From NCBI GenBank assembly GCA_949987565.1, contig OX465118.1, forward strand, positions 3,500,538 to 3,564,537: DNA of 64,000 bases, written 5' to 3'. A program made the translations under genes and the position numbers. Below, piece by piece: positions 34,255 through 45,924 of the stretch (the first letter of the stretch is position 1; every line of letters begins with the position of its first letter). The notes beneath the pieces are model-generated. The model was not told the origin of the DNA and ran no database searches. It saw nothing but the letters and a program-made list of their open reading frames with translations. This stretch comes from Luidia sarsii (Eukaryota > Echinodermata > Asteroidea > Paxillosida > Luidiidae).

Positions 34255-36800
34255 TGTGTCAAAGAAACCCCCAGAAAGTACCGGTTTTGATTGTAGACCT
34301 GTGGCCATAGATACGTTTTTTGAGAGTGTTTTTGTTCTCACCAACATACTGAACATTACAAACTCTACATGAGATGAGGTATATGATGTTTGAGGTAGTG
34401 CAAGTGATAGAGCCATATGTCGTGTGGGTAGTTCCAGAAGAATGTCCATTGAAAGAGTCTATTTCCTTGACATGTGTCTTGCAAACAATGCATTTTGAGG
34501 TACTGTACACTTAAATTTACCAAATTTAGTTGGAGGTGAAGAATCCAAAGGGGAACCTCTGCTCGGACAATTAAGTCACGCAGGTTACGGGGGCGCCTGA
34601 AAGCCAAAACAGGCAAATTTGGAATGGCATCAGCCAGACGATCTGAAGTGTGGAGAATATGGTGGTTTTCCTTAGTTATCTTCCTGAGAGGAGGAAGAGA
34701 AGGGTGGTAGGAAGTAACTAAGGGAACCTTGGGCTTGTCCTTGGGACCTGGTGGCTTTTGTTTTAGGGCCGAACTTCTGGGAATGGAATAGACTTTAGCA
34801 ATGGAGTTCTTCACTTGGCGAGAACTATAGGCTCTAGCAACCAAGTTACTGGCCAATACAGGTGTATGGCGGCGACAGTCATACTCATTGGGACATATGC
34901 GCCTCAATCTGAGGGCCTGGCTGTAAGCTATACCAGTCTTACAGTGTCTGGGGTGACAACTGGAGGAATGGAGATATTGATGAGTGTCGGTGGGCTTAGA
35001 ATACAAGTCAGTTGTGAGAGTATTGAGGTCTTTCCGGAAGGTGATGTCCAGAAAGTGTGTCTGCTGAAGAGACTGCTCCCATGTAAATTTGATAATCCTA
35101 TGGAAGGAATTGATGTGGTCAAAGAAAGCATTCAAGCTGCTACCGTCCCTAGTCCAAATGAAGAAAACGTCATCTATGTATCTCCACCAAATCCAGGGAC
35201 GGCATGGAGGCTCACTGAGCATGCGTTCCTCAAGGTCACCCATGAAGAGGCAGGCAAAGGAAGGAACCATGCGCGTGCCCATGGCAGTGCCATGCACTTG
35301 AAGATAGTGCTTGCCAAGAAAGGAGAAATTATTCTTGGCCAGCACTAGTCTCATGAGGGTGGTTATGTTGGAGATGGGTGGAGAAGACTGTTTTCCTTTG
35401 GCCAGGGCCGAGGAGCAAGCTTGAATGCCTTCTTCCTGGGGGATGTTAGTGTATAGAGAGGAAACGTCAATAGTACCAATTATGGCAGTGGTAGGAATTT
35501 GATCCTTGACACTTTCCAACTTTCGCAGAAAGTCGGGAGTGTCATGGACGTATGAGGGGATTTGGGGAACCAAGGGTTTGAGAAAAGAGTCAATGAAAAG
35601 AGATATGTGTTCCGTAGGTGAACCATTGCCAGAGATGATGGGTCTGCCTGGGTTGTTGGTCTTGTGAATTTTCGGGAGAAGGTAGAATTTGGCAGTTCTA
35701 CAATTGATCGGTGATAGAAATCTGTGAGCTTGTTTACTCAATTGATCACGTGATCGCATGTCATCCAAAACTTCCTGAATTTGCTCTGAAAATTTGCCAG
35801 TGGGGTTAGAGTCCAGACATTTATAGTGCTGGGGATTGTTGAGTTGGCGATTGGCTTCATCAATATATTTTTTGCGATCCATGATTACTACGGCTGACCC
35901 TTTATCTGCTGGCTTGATAATGATCTCACCGCGGGAACGTAGAGTGTTGAGAGCAAGACGTTCTTCCCTAGGGAGATTGTCGTGGGGCTTACGGGTAAGA
36001 TGAGAGGAGTTGGAAATTTGAGAACTGACTGCTTGCACATACGTTTCAAGGGCTGGAACACGGTTCTTGGGGGGGACCCAGGTGCTTTTTACTCGGAAAG
36101 GTTCTTCTTTACGGGAGCCAGAATTGAAGAAGAACTCAGTCAGACGAAGTCTGCGGTAATACTCAGTGAGATCTTGACTGAGCATTACTTGGTCGACTTT
36201 GGGGGGAGTTGGACAAAAGTTCAAGCCCTTGGAAAGTAACGTATGCTCTGCGTCAGTTAGAGAAGAAGAGGAAAGGTTGACAACAGTGTTATTGGGGGGT
36301 AAAGGTGTAGACTGGGGACTGCGACTGAAGCGGTTGTGTCTGCGTTGTTTGGCAACAAGGCCACCAATCTTCTTGTTTCTCCTGTTGGTGAGAACAGAAT
36401 TGAGGTTAGAGAGACCTTTCTCATTCTCATCACTGAGATCCTTGTACTGGCTTTCAGAACAGCTGGAGTGGAGTTTGGAGTCCAGATTAGCAATGTCCTG
36501 GTGGACAGCCTAAAGGGTGATTTCACATTGCTCAGATAGGACCTTGATGAGCTGAATGGAAGCACTATAAAGAATTTAATTCCATTTTTTCTGTAGGTTG
36601 GGGGAGAGTTTTCCAATTTGGGGGGTGTGAGATACATGTATCTGTAAGCCAGTAGGGATCAGGCGAGAGACTGAGAAAAAGTTGTAGTTGTCTTGATGGA
36701 AAGTGTACCGAAGAGCCTTTTCTTGCAGTTTCCTAAGTTGAAGGAAACAGGTTGGGTTATTCATATTAGTAAGAGCAAAAAACAAAAGACAAACACAGAA
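34255..36800 (-). pseudogene. Penelope-like element, copy 2, nearly full length but frameshifted
   Basis: Penelope-like proteins join an RT to a C-terminal GIY-YIG endonuclease. From right to left on the minus strand: N-terminal LRKLQEKALRYTFHQD...LIPTGLQI (36750-36650); a TAG at 36510-36512 where copy 1 has CAG; then an open frame to about 34549 with KKIGGLVAKQRRHNRF, NLSSSSLTDAEHTLLSKGL, IIIKPADKGSAVVIMD, LPKIHKTNNPGRPIISGNGS (20), motif A TIDVSSLYTNI, motif B GTAMGTRMVPSFA and motif C RYIDDVFFIW. Two small indels (near 34549 and 34511) shift the frame. The GIY-YIG part follows as NIIYLISCRVCNVQYVGENK and KRIYGHRSTIKTG (34390-34275) and is cut short at about 34255. The element is therefore inactive. 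Identity to copy 1 is high, so amplification was fairly recent. Confidence 0.9.
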
Positions 36801-37307
36801 CATAGACTTACATACCAACGGACGGACAGACTTACATACACACTTACATACACGCATGTACTGTACATGTATATAAGTTTATATGTTTATATAAAAATAT
36901 TTTCTTGTGTACATGTAAATGGTAGTTGTGTTTTGTTTTTGATTTTTCTTTAATCTATTTGTGAACAGTTTAATCATAGGAAGTGTGCAAGAGTGGTCCC
37001 ACTGGCTAGTCGGTGAATGTTTTCCTTGTTACATGTACATGTACAGTAGGCCGTTACAAGATAATGCACATGACCTCGCTTTTCAGATTTTGCAGTCCAC
37101 AAGCTATTTTAAAAGTTCCCGTTCTTTCAATAATTATGATTTTTCCAATTTAACAGCAATTGCCCAAATACCGGTACTATTCTTATACTGCCAGCCACTA
37201 TATTTTGTGTAATATTTTTTACTAAAATGTGATTTTTGGTTAATTGAAGACCCACTTTAACTACGTACCGGTACCTATGTGTATTTCTTTGTCTTTTTAA
37301 TTTCCAG
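36801..37307. other. End of the PDE intron
   Basis: TACATG runs at 36853-36880 and 37030-37045, no coding sequence. The splice acceptor (TTTTTAATTTCCAG) closes it at 37307. Confidence 0.5.
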
Positions 37308-37475
37308 GATCCTCGATTCAATTGTGAAATTGATCTGCAAACAGGGTACAAAACTAGAAGTATGCTGTCCATGCCCATCAAGGCCCCATCTAGGGAAGTG
37401 ATAGGTGTGGCGCAGGTCATTAACAAAATTGGCAGTAAAGATCGGCTGGAAGCTTTTACTGATGGTGATGAAAAG
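37308..37475 (+). CDS. PDE5A: cGMP-specific phosphodiesterase (PDE5/11-type), next exon: second half of GAF-A
   Basis: The 56 codons read [39 protein letters not shown]...FTDGDEK (quoted in parts; first part 20 residues). Family members have DPRFN.E.D..TGYKT.S.LCMPI.......GVAQ.INK at this place. The GAF motif NK-x(n)-F-x3-DE is present ([17 protein letters not shown]), so the cGMP pocket of GAF-A appears structurally complete. Acceptor: TTTCCAG|GAT; donor: AAG|GTAGGT; both phase 0. This fits exactly behind exon 1 (codon GAG at 15620-15622). It is the only exon of the gene found downstream; the following exon should begin with the final helix of GAF-A and the linker to GAF-B. Confidence 0.92.
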
Positions 37476-38040
37476 GTAGGTACTCCCTGGATTCTCCCCA
37501 GGATTTTTTTAAAGTGTGGGTGATTTCCTTTGTGATTTCCTGGGGTTTTAAAGTACATGTACATGTACATGTACTTTTTCTTAGGAGAAAACATTTGGTT
37601 TATGCTGATCAGATCTGAAACAATGAGCTCCATTTATTTTAATTGTAAGGCAAAAATGTTAGCCTAAAGGAATGAACAAATGTCATAAAATATATGTTAT
37701 ATTGGCTTAGAGCCCCTTCAAAACATTGGTAAGATTGAAAAACAGAAATGTTCACAGATTTACATGAAAAATATACAGTTTGAAGATGGTTATGGTAGAA
37801 ACCTCTCACTGAAATATTTCTGCCTAAAATGCTGTATTTTGGGAGAAATGGGTAAAAGAAATACATGTAGTTTACGTCTCACCGAGATCTAAGCTATTTT
37901 TCGGAACAGTACGGCATTGAATGCTGCATTTTCGCGGAACAAATGAAGCGGTTTTCACGATTTTCTCGAGACTCAGTTGGCGGATTGAGCTGAAATTTTA
38001 ACCTTTGCAAATGCAGCCCCCACTAGTGTGTTATGATCAC
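37476..38040. other. Next PDE intron, first part
   Basis: Begins GTAGGT. (TACATG)3 at 37553-37575. No exon seen. Confidence 0.5.
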
Positions 38041-38700
38041 ACGACATAGTACATGTATGCATGTGTACATGTACAATGTACATGTACATGTACATGCACA
38101 GTACATGTACGATGCCCATGATATAGAGACTTCAGATTTCATGCAACACTGGCCTCGAAGAATGTTCGGTGCTGATGCATACCGGTACATGTACAGTGTA
38201 CATGTACACGTGAACTGTGTGCAGTGTGGCCATCGCATGGTGCACAATGCATGCATGTACCACTTGGAAAATTAACTGCTTTTTCATCTTGATTTTGCCG
38301 GACATGCAATCTGCAACATGTAAGATAATTCTGAGCCATACTATCATAATTATATTCTGCGTATCCATTGGAGATGAAAAAATTGGTATTTGCCCGTTTT
38401 GTTTGTGTATTGGGCAGAAATCATAGTGTATCAGGCTGATACGCACATTTGGCATGTACGTACCCATACATGTACACATACAGTACATGTACATGTACAG
38501 TGGTGTACATGTACACGTAATTGTACAGTGTGTACATGTACATGTACAGGTATGATGTACAATGTATACAATATGGTCAGGCACATGTACGTACATGTAC
38601 ATGGATGTAAGTCAGTAAACTTGTACACGTGTACACACACATACCGGTACACCACTGTACACACTACACAGTGTACAATGTACACATGTACAGGTCACAA
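38041..38700. repeat. TACATG microsatellite cluster
   Basis: More than half of the stretch is (TACATG)n, TGTACAC and related palindromes at 38045-38110, 38180-38215, 38450-38560 and 38585-38690. The many open frames rich in MYMHVHTC are by-products. Confidence 0.7.
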
Positions 38701-39922
38701 GTAATTGCAAGTACTTGCAGGTTACCTGCGGGGGCTCCCGAGCGCGTGGCGGGGGCCACCACAAAATTCCTACGTGTATGCGGGGCCCACAAAGAATTCA
38801 AAGTTACATGCACCGTACATTTACAGTGTACGTGTACAGGGAGTTGCGTGGCAGGGGTCTCGTACCTACATGTACAAGCTTTGCTTTTTTGAGACCTCCT
38901 CCAGTAATTGTTTATCAATTAGCTCACCGCCTCACTATGTACATATGTAATTGCTCTGTAATAACTGGAAAATAAACTGAACTAAACTGAACTGAACTAA
39001 TTCCATTACTGATCAACTGCTTGAACTTAGTATAAGATCATACCATAGTTTCCCCTGGAAATTTGTTGGTCTGACATGTCAACCGATAATTTTCTCAGAT
39101 GATGTGTTTTGGTACAGTACAGTATATTGTGGATGTCACATGTACATGTACATTGTGTACATTGACATGTATGTATGTTGAGGTTCCGTGGGTCGCAGAT
39201 TGGATAGGGAATGAGTCTGAAGCGCTCTGATATGTGCATGTCTATACGGAAACATTCAGTAATGTGCCATAGGAAACCATACCATTTAGCAGATACATGT
39301 ATATACCGGTACCATATACAGCCCTTTGCACATGCTAAGGTGCTATTGTTTTTGTGTACCTGTATACAGTGTGTACATGTGTAGATTGAGCATGATTTTG
39401 GACCCTGAGGTGGCAAGTTTTGGAGACAGACACATGAGATGGTCCATCAAACTTTGATATGCAGAGGAAACCCTAGTATAGATAGAGGCTACCGGTAAGA
39501 CAAATATAATTTGTGATAATGATAAAAAGGAAGTACCCATGAACGAGCAAGCGAGTATGAGGGATACAAGCTCTGTTGAGTGTCTCCTAAATGCGTGAGT
39601 ACACTCGATCAAACTCGCCAGCACACACAGGTGCTCGTAAACCCTAGCTCGAACTTGCCCCAAAACACCACACAAGCACTTGCGAGTTATCACTGACCTG
39701 TGACTTTCCAGTTGGGCTCGCCGTGAGCAAAGATTGAGCGGACCAACTACATGCACGACTAACTACGGACCAACTAAAATGTAGCGCTGTCACTGCCCCA
39801 CGTTTATACATGTACATAGTTTGCATTGGTACATGTACAGTACCGTAGTTTCATTGTAGGCCTACCGTACTTGTTGAATTGATTATTTACGTTTGGTTCA
39901 TGTGATCGTTATGAACGTTAAT
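38701..39922. other. Intronic stretch without recognised gene
   Basis: 38960-39000 ends with AATAAACTGAACTAAACTGA (20), a short tandem (AACTGA)n tail like those at LINE 3' ends, but no RT sequence precedes it. 39530-39680 shares ACTCG/CGAGT-rich DNA with 43070-43310. No exon of the PDE gene is found. Confidence 0.4.
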
Positions 39923-40742
39923 TAGCTTTTCCGCCGCGTAGCGGAAAAGCTATTGTTCTTGTTCTGATTTTTTTTTTTTCTTCTTTTTCTGGTCGGAATA
40001 ATCCAATAGACTTTGTACAGGGTTTTTCTCCAGGGCACTTTTGCCATTGAACACACTTGGATTTTTTTCAAACTTTGCAAATGCATAGAGCCTATGTTGA
40101 GCTAGTGCACAGTTGTCTTAGAATTGTCATGACGTCATCATGTGTCACGTGACAGTGCTTTAAAGGGGCAAATTTCAAACTCCATTTTAAGCAAAAATGC
40201 AATTTTGTTTGGTTTCAATTTTTCACTATATCTAAGTTGGGAAAAGGTGTATCCAAAAATTGCCCTAATTTGATGGTGACCTCATCTCATGAATAATAAT
40301 GAGGTCATGAACTTTTCAGATTTTCACATTCAATTGAGCATATTTGGCCAACGGAGCAAGATTTTTAAATTTTTTTTTGTTTATATCTATTGGGAATGTA
40401 GTTAAAAAACACCCACCAGGGCCAAAATGTCATCACGCAATCGTGACGTCATAAAAATTCGTGTTTTTAAAACACATATTTGCCAAAGGGCAATCTACTC
40501 GAAATTTAATGGGCATTTAGCTATTGGGCTAGACATTCTAAATCCTGAGTTTGGAAGCAATTGACCATTGTTCAGAATTATTATGATTTTTTGAAAAATC
40601 TAATTAAGTCCCATACACTTTGTGCACAAAATATGCACATGCGTTTTGGGGTAGGAATAGAGGTTACAGGTTCGAATCCCGTTGATGTCAATTTTTTTTT
40701 TTTTTTTAAAGAGAACCAGATGCGGAAAAGCGTTATGTTCTG
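39923..40742 (+). mobile_element. Repeat with hairpin terminus AGCTTTTCCGC
   Basis: Left end is a perfect hairpin: AGCTTTTCCGC / GCGGAAAAGCT around CGCGTA (39928-39956). The right end has GCGGAAAAGCGTTATG (40721-40737), giving an inverted terminal pair with the left arm. Internal blocks recur at 32165-33130 (minus) and in part at 57640-58370. A perfect B-box-like GGTTCGAATCC stands at 40671 before a run of 16 T. No coding sequence. Confidence 0.55.
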
Positions 40743-40745
40743 TTA

Positions 40746-41976
40746 AGCCCATTTCACACACGACCGAAAAACTAGGGTCCTTGGTTACAGGCGCCAGTTG
40801 TCTGTCACCTAGGTCGTTAGCGATCACGAACCGAGCTTACACACACAACGCTGTCACCAAAACACCAACTTCCCCCGTTTCGGAACTTTACGTGCACTCA
40901 GTACGTGTGCAATGATTAGTAGACTTCTGCCAGCGCAGCCCTTACAGTTGAGTTGTTTTCTAACAAATAACTAATATTTATTACAGTTATACTAGCGATG
41001 TTTTAAGTTTCGCGGTCAACCAAAGTGTATTTTCTAGAATTCTAGAAAATTTGAGAAGGAATTTTTCATTCATTTCTTGAGATATCGGAAGTTAAACATT
41101 GCAAAATTTTACCCTCAAATTGAAGCCTGTGTTCCCCTTCTTTCTATTCATACCACTATTCATACCACAATAGTAACGAAGGGAATAATATTAAACTACG
41201 CGGAAACAACATTCGGAGACAAACGATGAGTAGCGTACACTATTTGTTTTTTGTTATGACCGATTTCCCTTCGCGACGTTAGCGAGGTTGGCAAGTCTGG
41301 GTGTGGTTTCCGCCTTTAGGTAAAGCCATAGTGACACTACAGGAGCAGTAGGGCCGAAAGCAGCCTACGCGCGGCACATGTGACATGACACAACACGTCT
41401 TTGCACAAACTGTATACTGCACAGTGCACGTGCACAGCGACCGCATGGCTGCATACGAGTTACGACTACGATCACGCTGCGCTATATAGGCTCAAGCCTG
41501 ATCGGAACTCGGTTACGCTACAAAAAAAGTACAATTTATTTTACTACCGAAACCATGATATAGATTGGGATAATAATGGGGTGAACACAGTGCTGGTCAG
41601 AAGCATTGTTTTTCACAAGGAGTGGTTGACGGAGATTACCCGTGGTGGTCGGCCCCGTCCGCCCGCCGACCAGTACCAGCGCAGCTATAACACTGGTTCC
41701 AAACATAAACACGCGCAGTGCGCATGCCCAGTGTCCCTGCCAAAACCAGGGTCCGTGGTTACGAACACTGTTCACGTTTCACACACACGATCACGGCGAT
41801 TTTGACAAGGGTGCGAAATTTTGTAGGAGGTCTGGACCTCGGAGATCAAAAACCAAGGTCCCTGGCGATTTGTTTCGCAAGGGTCACGTGCACACACCAC
41901 AGATTTGCGATTTCATGACATGGTTGCGATTTCATCGCCAGGGACCTCGGCGATTTCGTCTAGTGTGCAACGGGCT
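40746..41976. mobile_element. PIF/Harbinger-type MITE with TTA target duplication
   Basis: Ends AGCCCATTTCACACACGAC (40746) and GTCTAGTGTGCAACGGGCT (to 41976) are imperfect inverted repeats, flanked on both sides by TTA (40743-40745 and 41977-41979). Three-base TWA duplications are typical of PIF/Harbinger. A secondary inverted motif (GGTCC..GG / CC..GGACC) lies inside the ends. No transposase frame. Two partial relatives lie at 18660-19560 and 26330-26560. Confidence 0.75.
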
Positions 41977-41979
41977 TTA

Positions 41980-43367
41980 GCCAACAGACATAAATCTCTA
42001 GTTTACTGTTAGTACTGTTGTTTTGCACATTATTTATACAATTATTAAATGAAATGCCTCTCATGAGTCGATGTTGATTATTATAGTAGGTTGTTCAGTG
42101 ATGTCAGAATTGTGTAAAATCTCAACATTATAGCCTACTGAAACAATTTTTACAAAACTGGATCACCAACATAGTATAATTACCTTACAATTACATATTT
42201 TTTGCTGAATATCTTATCTCTTGTTTGTGAAAGTTTCCATCCAATTGTTCCTTGAGCACAAAGCCTTGGAAGATATAAATTTGGAACGTGGATGCGGTCT
42301 CAAAGGGAGGATTGAGTGTATTTTAATAAAAGGAAAGTAGCGGTATATCATTCATTTTATCGGCAACTTGTCAACGGGTCACGGAAAATAATTCCGAGCA
42401 CCGGATGTCAGCACTGTACATGTACCGGTACCACATTATTTTTACTAGCACATGGAAAATAACCAAAAAGTAATGCGTGAACTGAGTTTCCGGTACCACA
42501 CGTGATCCATGCACGGTTGATGTCTGGGTCGCGGCCAAGTCTTTACGAACTTAAAACGATTCTTGACAGTTCATTTTTCACTAACGACCTGACGAATTAC
42601 ATGTACTTGTGAATTCATTTTCAATATGCATTCTACCTGATCTTCATTCGATGCCAGTGTTATTTACAGAAAAATGAAAATCGTTTTTTTTAATTTGTCT
42701 TGATTTCCATTAGAAATTAATTGTATTTTGCGATTAATTATTTGCGATGCGAATCCAGCTATTCCCAGTACACAGTCATGTAAGACGGCTAAAAAGAAAC
42801 AGGGAAACATGTTTTATATTTGCCTAGGCCTACATGAAACTACAAAAACGGCTACTTAAAAAAGTCTCTCAGGAAAGCAATTTACAGCCCTATAGTGCAA
42901 GCTGAAACCATAACAAAAGACCTGGACTGGGAACGTCCATGCACTGCTTCCTGGTGTTCTTTATACACGTGTAAGCCCCACTGAGGAGCATGCTTACTCA
43001 ATGGACTGCCCAGCAGACTCACAAACAGGCGCCTTCTCAAGAATGCGAGTGAGGTCAGTGGATACACTTGGATAGCCCTCGCAAACACCTGTTGTTGATG
43101 AGCCCCCCTCCACTCTGCGAGTGTTATCGAGGCCGCTCGTTATCCCTCGTTAATCCTCAACATCACTCAAAACCACTCGCTTCCACTCGCAGTTTTGTCA
43201 AGTGCTAGCGAGTGTCTACGAGTTTGCTCGAGTACTTACGAGGGATAGTGAGTGTTTGCGAGTTTGCTCGACTGCTTACGAGGGATAGCGAGTACGAGGG
43301 ATACTTACTTTTAATCATAGGTGTAATACTCGTGACAGCGGGTTTAAGCTCCTCAGTTACTCAGGTT
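41980..43367. other. Stretch without recognised gene; CGAGT-rich part
   Basis: 43070-43310 is made of short direct and inverted repeats of CGAGT, TACGAGGGATA and ACTCG. The rest shows no gene or repeat family that I recognise. Confidence 0.4.
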
Positions 43368-45924
43368 ACAGGAAGTAGTCCCACATTCCTTTCAGGGAGG
43401 AAGTAGTCCCCACGTTCCTTTCAGGGAGGAAGTAGTCCTGCGTTCCTTTCAGGGAGGAAGTAGTCCCCACGTTTCTTTCAGGGAGGAAGTAGTCCCCACG
43501 TTCCTTTCAGGGAGGAAGTAGTCCCCACGTTCCTTTCAGGGAGGAAGTAGTCCCCACATTCATTTCAGGGAGGAAGTAGTCCCCACGTTTCTTTCAGGGA
43601 GGAAGTAGTCCCCAAGTTCCTTTCAGGGAGGAAGTAGTCTCCACGTTCCTTTCAGGGAGGAAGTAGTCCCCACGTTCCTTTCAGGGAGGAAGTAGTCCCC
43701 ACGTTCCTTTCAGGGAGGAAGTAGTCCCCACGATTCTTTCAGGGAGGAAGTAGTCCCCACGTTCCTTTCAGGGAGGAAGTAGTCCCCACGTTCCTTTCAG
43801 GGAGGAAGTAGTCCCCACGTTCCTTTCAGGGAGGAAGTAGTCCTGCGTTCCTTTCAGGGAGGAAGTAGTCCCCACGTTCCTTTCAGGGAGGAAGTAGTCC
43901 CCACGTTCCTTTCAGGGAGGAAGTAGTCCCCACGTTTCTTTCAGGGAGGAAGTAGTCCCCACGTTCCTTTCAGGGAGGAAGTAGTCCCCACGTTCCTTTC
44001 AGGGAGGAAGTAGTCTCCACGTTCTCCACGTTCTCCACATTTCAGGGAGGAATTAGTCCCCACGTTCCTTTCAGGGAGGAAGTAGTCCCCACGTTCCTTT
44101 CAGCGAGGAAGTAGTCCCCACGTTCCTTTCAGGGAGGAAGTAGTCCCCACGTTCCTTTCAGGGAGGAAGTAGTCCTGCGTTCCTTTCAGGGAGGAAGTAG
44201 TCCCCACGTTCCTTTCAGGGAGGAAGTAGTCCCAACGTTCCTTTCAGGAAGGAAGTAGTCCCCACGTTCCTTTCAGGGAGGAAGTAGTCCCCACGTTCCT
44301 TTCAGGGAGGAAGTAGTCCCCACGTTCCTTTCAGGAAGGAAGTAGTCCCCACGTTCCTTTCAGGGAGGAAGTAGTCCCCACGTTCCTTTCAGGGAGGAAG
44401 TAGTCCCCACGTTCCTTTCAGGGAGGAAGTAGTCCCCACGTTCCTTTCAGGGAGGAAGTAGTCCCCACGTTCCTTTCAGGGAGGAAGTAGTCCCCACGTT
44501 CCTTTCAGGGAGGAAGTAGTCCCCACTTTCCTTTCAGGGAGGAAGTAGTCCGCACATTCATTTCAGGGAGGAATTAGTCCCCACGTTCCTTTCAGGGAGG
44601 AAGTAGTCCCCACGTTCCTTTCAGGGAGGAAGTAGTCCCCACGTTTCTTTCAGGGAGGAAGTAGTCCCCACGTTCCTTTCAGGGAGGAAGTAGTCCCCAC
44701 GTTCCTGTCAGGGAGGAAGTAGTCCCCACGTTCCTTTCAGGGAGGAAGTAGTCCTGCGTTCCTTTCAGGGAGGAAGTAGTCCCCACGTTCCTTTCAGGGA
44801 GGAAGTAGTCCCCACGTTCCTTTCAGGGAGGAAGTAGTCCCCACGTTCCTTTCAGGGAGGAAGTAGTCCCCACGTTCCTTTCAGGGAGGAAGTAGTCCCC
44901 ACGTTCCTTTCAGGGAGGAAGTAGTCCCCACGTTCCTTTCAGGGAGGAAGTAGTCCCCACGTTCCTTTCAGGGAGGAAGTAGTCCCCACTTTCCTTTCAG
45001 GGAGGAAGTAGTCCGCACATTCATTTCAGGGAGGAATTAGTCCCCACGTTCCTTTCAGGGAGGAAGTAGTCCCCACGTTCCTTTCAGGGAGGAAGTAGTC
45101 CCCACGTTTCTTTCAGGGAGGAAGTAGTCCCCACGTTCCTTTCAGGGAGGAAGTAGTCCCCACGTTCCTTTCAGGGAGGAAGTAGTCCTGCGTTCCTTTC
45201 AGGGAGGAAGTAGTCCCCACGTTCCTTTCAGGGAGGAAGTAGTCCCCACGTTCCTTTCAGGGAGGAAGTAGTCCCCACGTTCCTTTCAGGGAGGAAGTAG
45301 TCCCCACGTTCCTTTCAGGGAGGAAGTAGTCCCCACGTTCCTTTCAGGGAGGAAGTAGTCCCCACTTTCCTTTCAGGGAGGAAGTAGTCCCCACATTCAT
45401 TTCAGGGAGGAATCAGTCCCCACGTTCCTTTCAGGGAGGAAGTAGTCCCCACATTCCTTTCAGGGAGGAAGTAGTCCCCACATTCCTTTCAGGGAGGAAG
45501 TAGTCTCCACGTTCCTTTCAGGGAGGAAGTAGTCCTGCGTTCCTTTCAGGGAGGAAGTAGTCCCCACGTTCCTTTCAGGGAGGAAGTAGTCCCCACGTTC
45601 CTTTCAGGGAGGAAGTAGGCCCCACATTCATTTCAGGGAGGAAGTAGTCCCCACATTCATTTCAGGGAGGAAGTAGTCCCCACGTTCTTTTCAGGAAGGA
45701 AGTAGTCCCCACGTTCCTTTCAGGGAGGAAGTAGTCCCCACGTTCCTTTCAGGGAGGAAGTAGTCCCCACGTTCCTTTCAGGGAGGAAGTAGTCCCACGT
45801 TCCTTTCAGGGAGGAAGTAGTCCCCACGTTCCTTTCAGGGTGGAAGTAGTCCCCATGTTCCTTTCAGGGAGGAAGTAGTCCCCACGTTCCTTTCAGGGAG
45901 GAAGTACCGGGGGTAGTCCCCATG
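43368..45924. repeat. 29-bp minisatellite array, 2.5 kb
   Basis: About 87 tandem copies (by length) of CCTTTCAGGGAGGAAGTAG + TCCCCACGTT. Variant units (28-bp CCTGCGTT; CCGCACATTCATTTCAG; GGAATTAGT) recur at fixed spacings: the triplet starting CCCCACTTTCC is at 44521, 44984 and 45360, i.e. 463 and 376 bp apart, which equals 16 and 13 units minus one base. So there is a higher-order structure. Units touch without spacers. Because 29 is not a multiple of three and the unit has TAG, no long frame exists. Confidence 0.97.

Larger units (their letters stand above)
15623..37307 (+). other. Large intron of the PDE gene
   Basis: Starts GTACGT after codon GAG and ends with a pyrimidine-rich tract TTTCTTTGTCTTTTTAATTTCCAG before GAT, split as TTTCTTTGTC and TTTTTAATTTCCAG. 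Both exons are phase 0 and the protein reads through as NAYE|DPRFN, as in vertebrate PDE5 (AYEDPRFN). The 21.7 kb hold at least a dozen repeats and mobile-element remnants on both strands. The assignment is by protein continuity; no transcript evidence is available here. Confidence 0.8.

Noticed and set aside
38023..38704. Cys/His/Tyr/Met-rich proteins
   Set aside because: Translations of (TACATG)n and (GTACAC)n microsatellites.
40660..40700. Pol III promoter with perfect B-box GGTTCGAATCC
   Set aside because: No acceptable A-box or cloverleaf upstream, although the T-run behind it would fit a terminator; kept only as a remark in the repeat entry.
37476..43000. Further PDE exons (end of GAF-A, GAF-B)
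   Set aside because: Looked for an exon continuing after DEK with the expected final GAF-A helix; none found.
43368..45924. CRISPR-like array of 29-bp repeats
   Set aside because: Units are adjacent without unique spacers, and the DNA is eukaryotic; it is a minisatellite.
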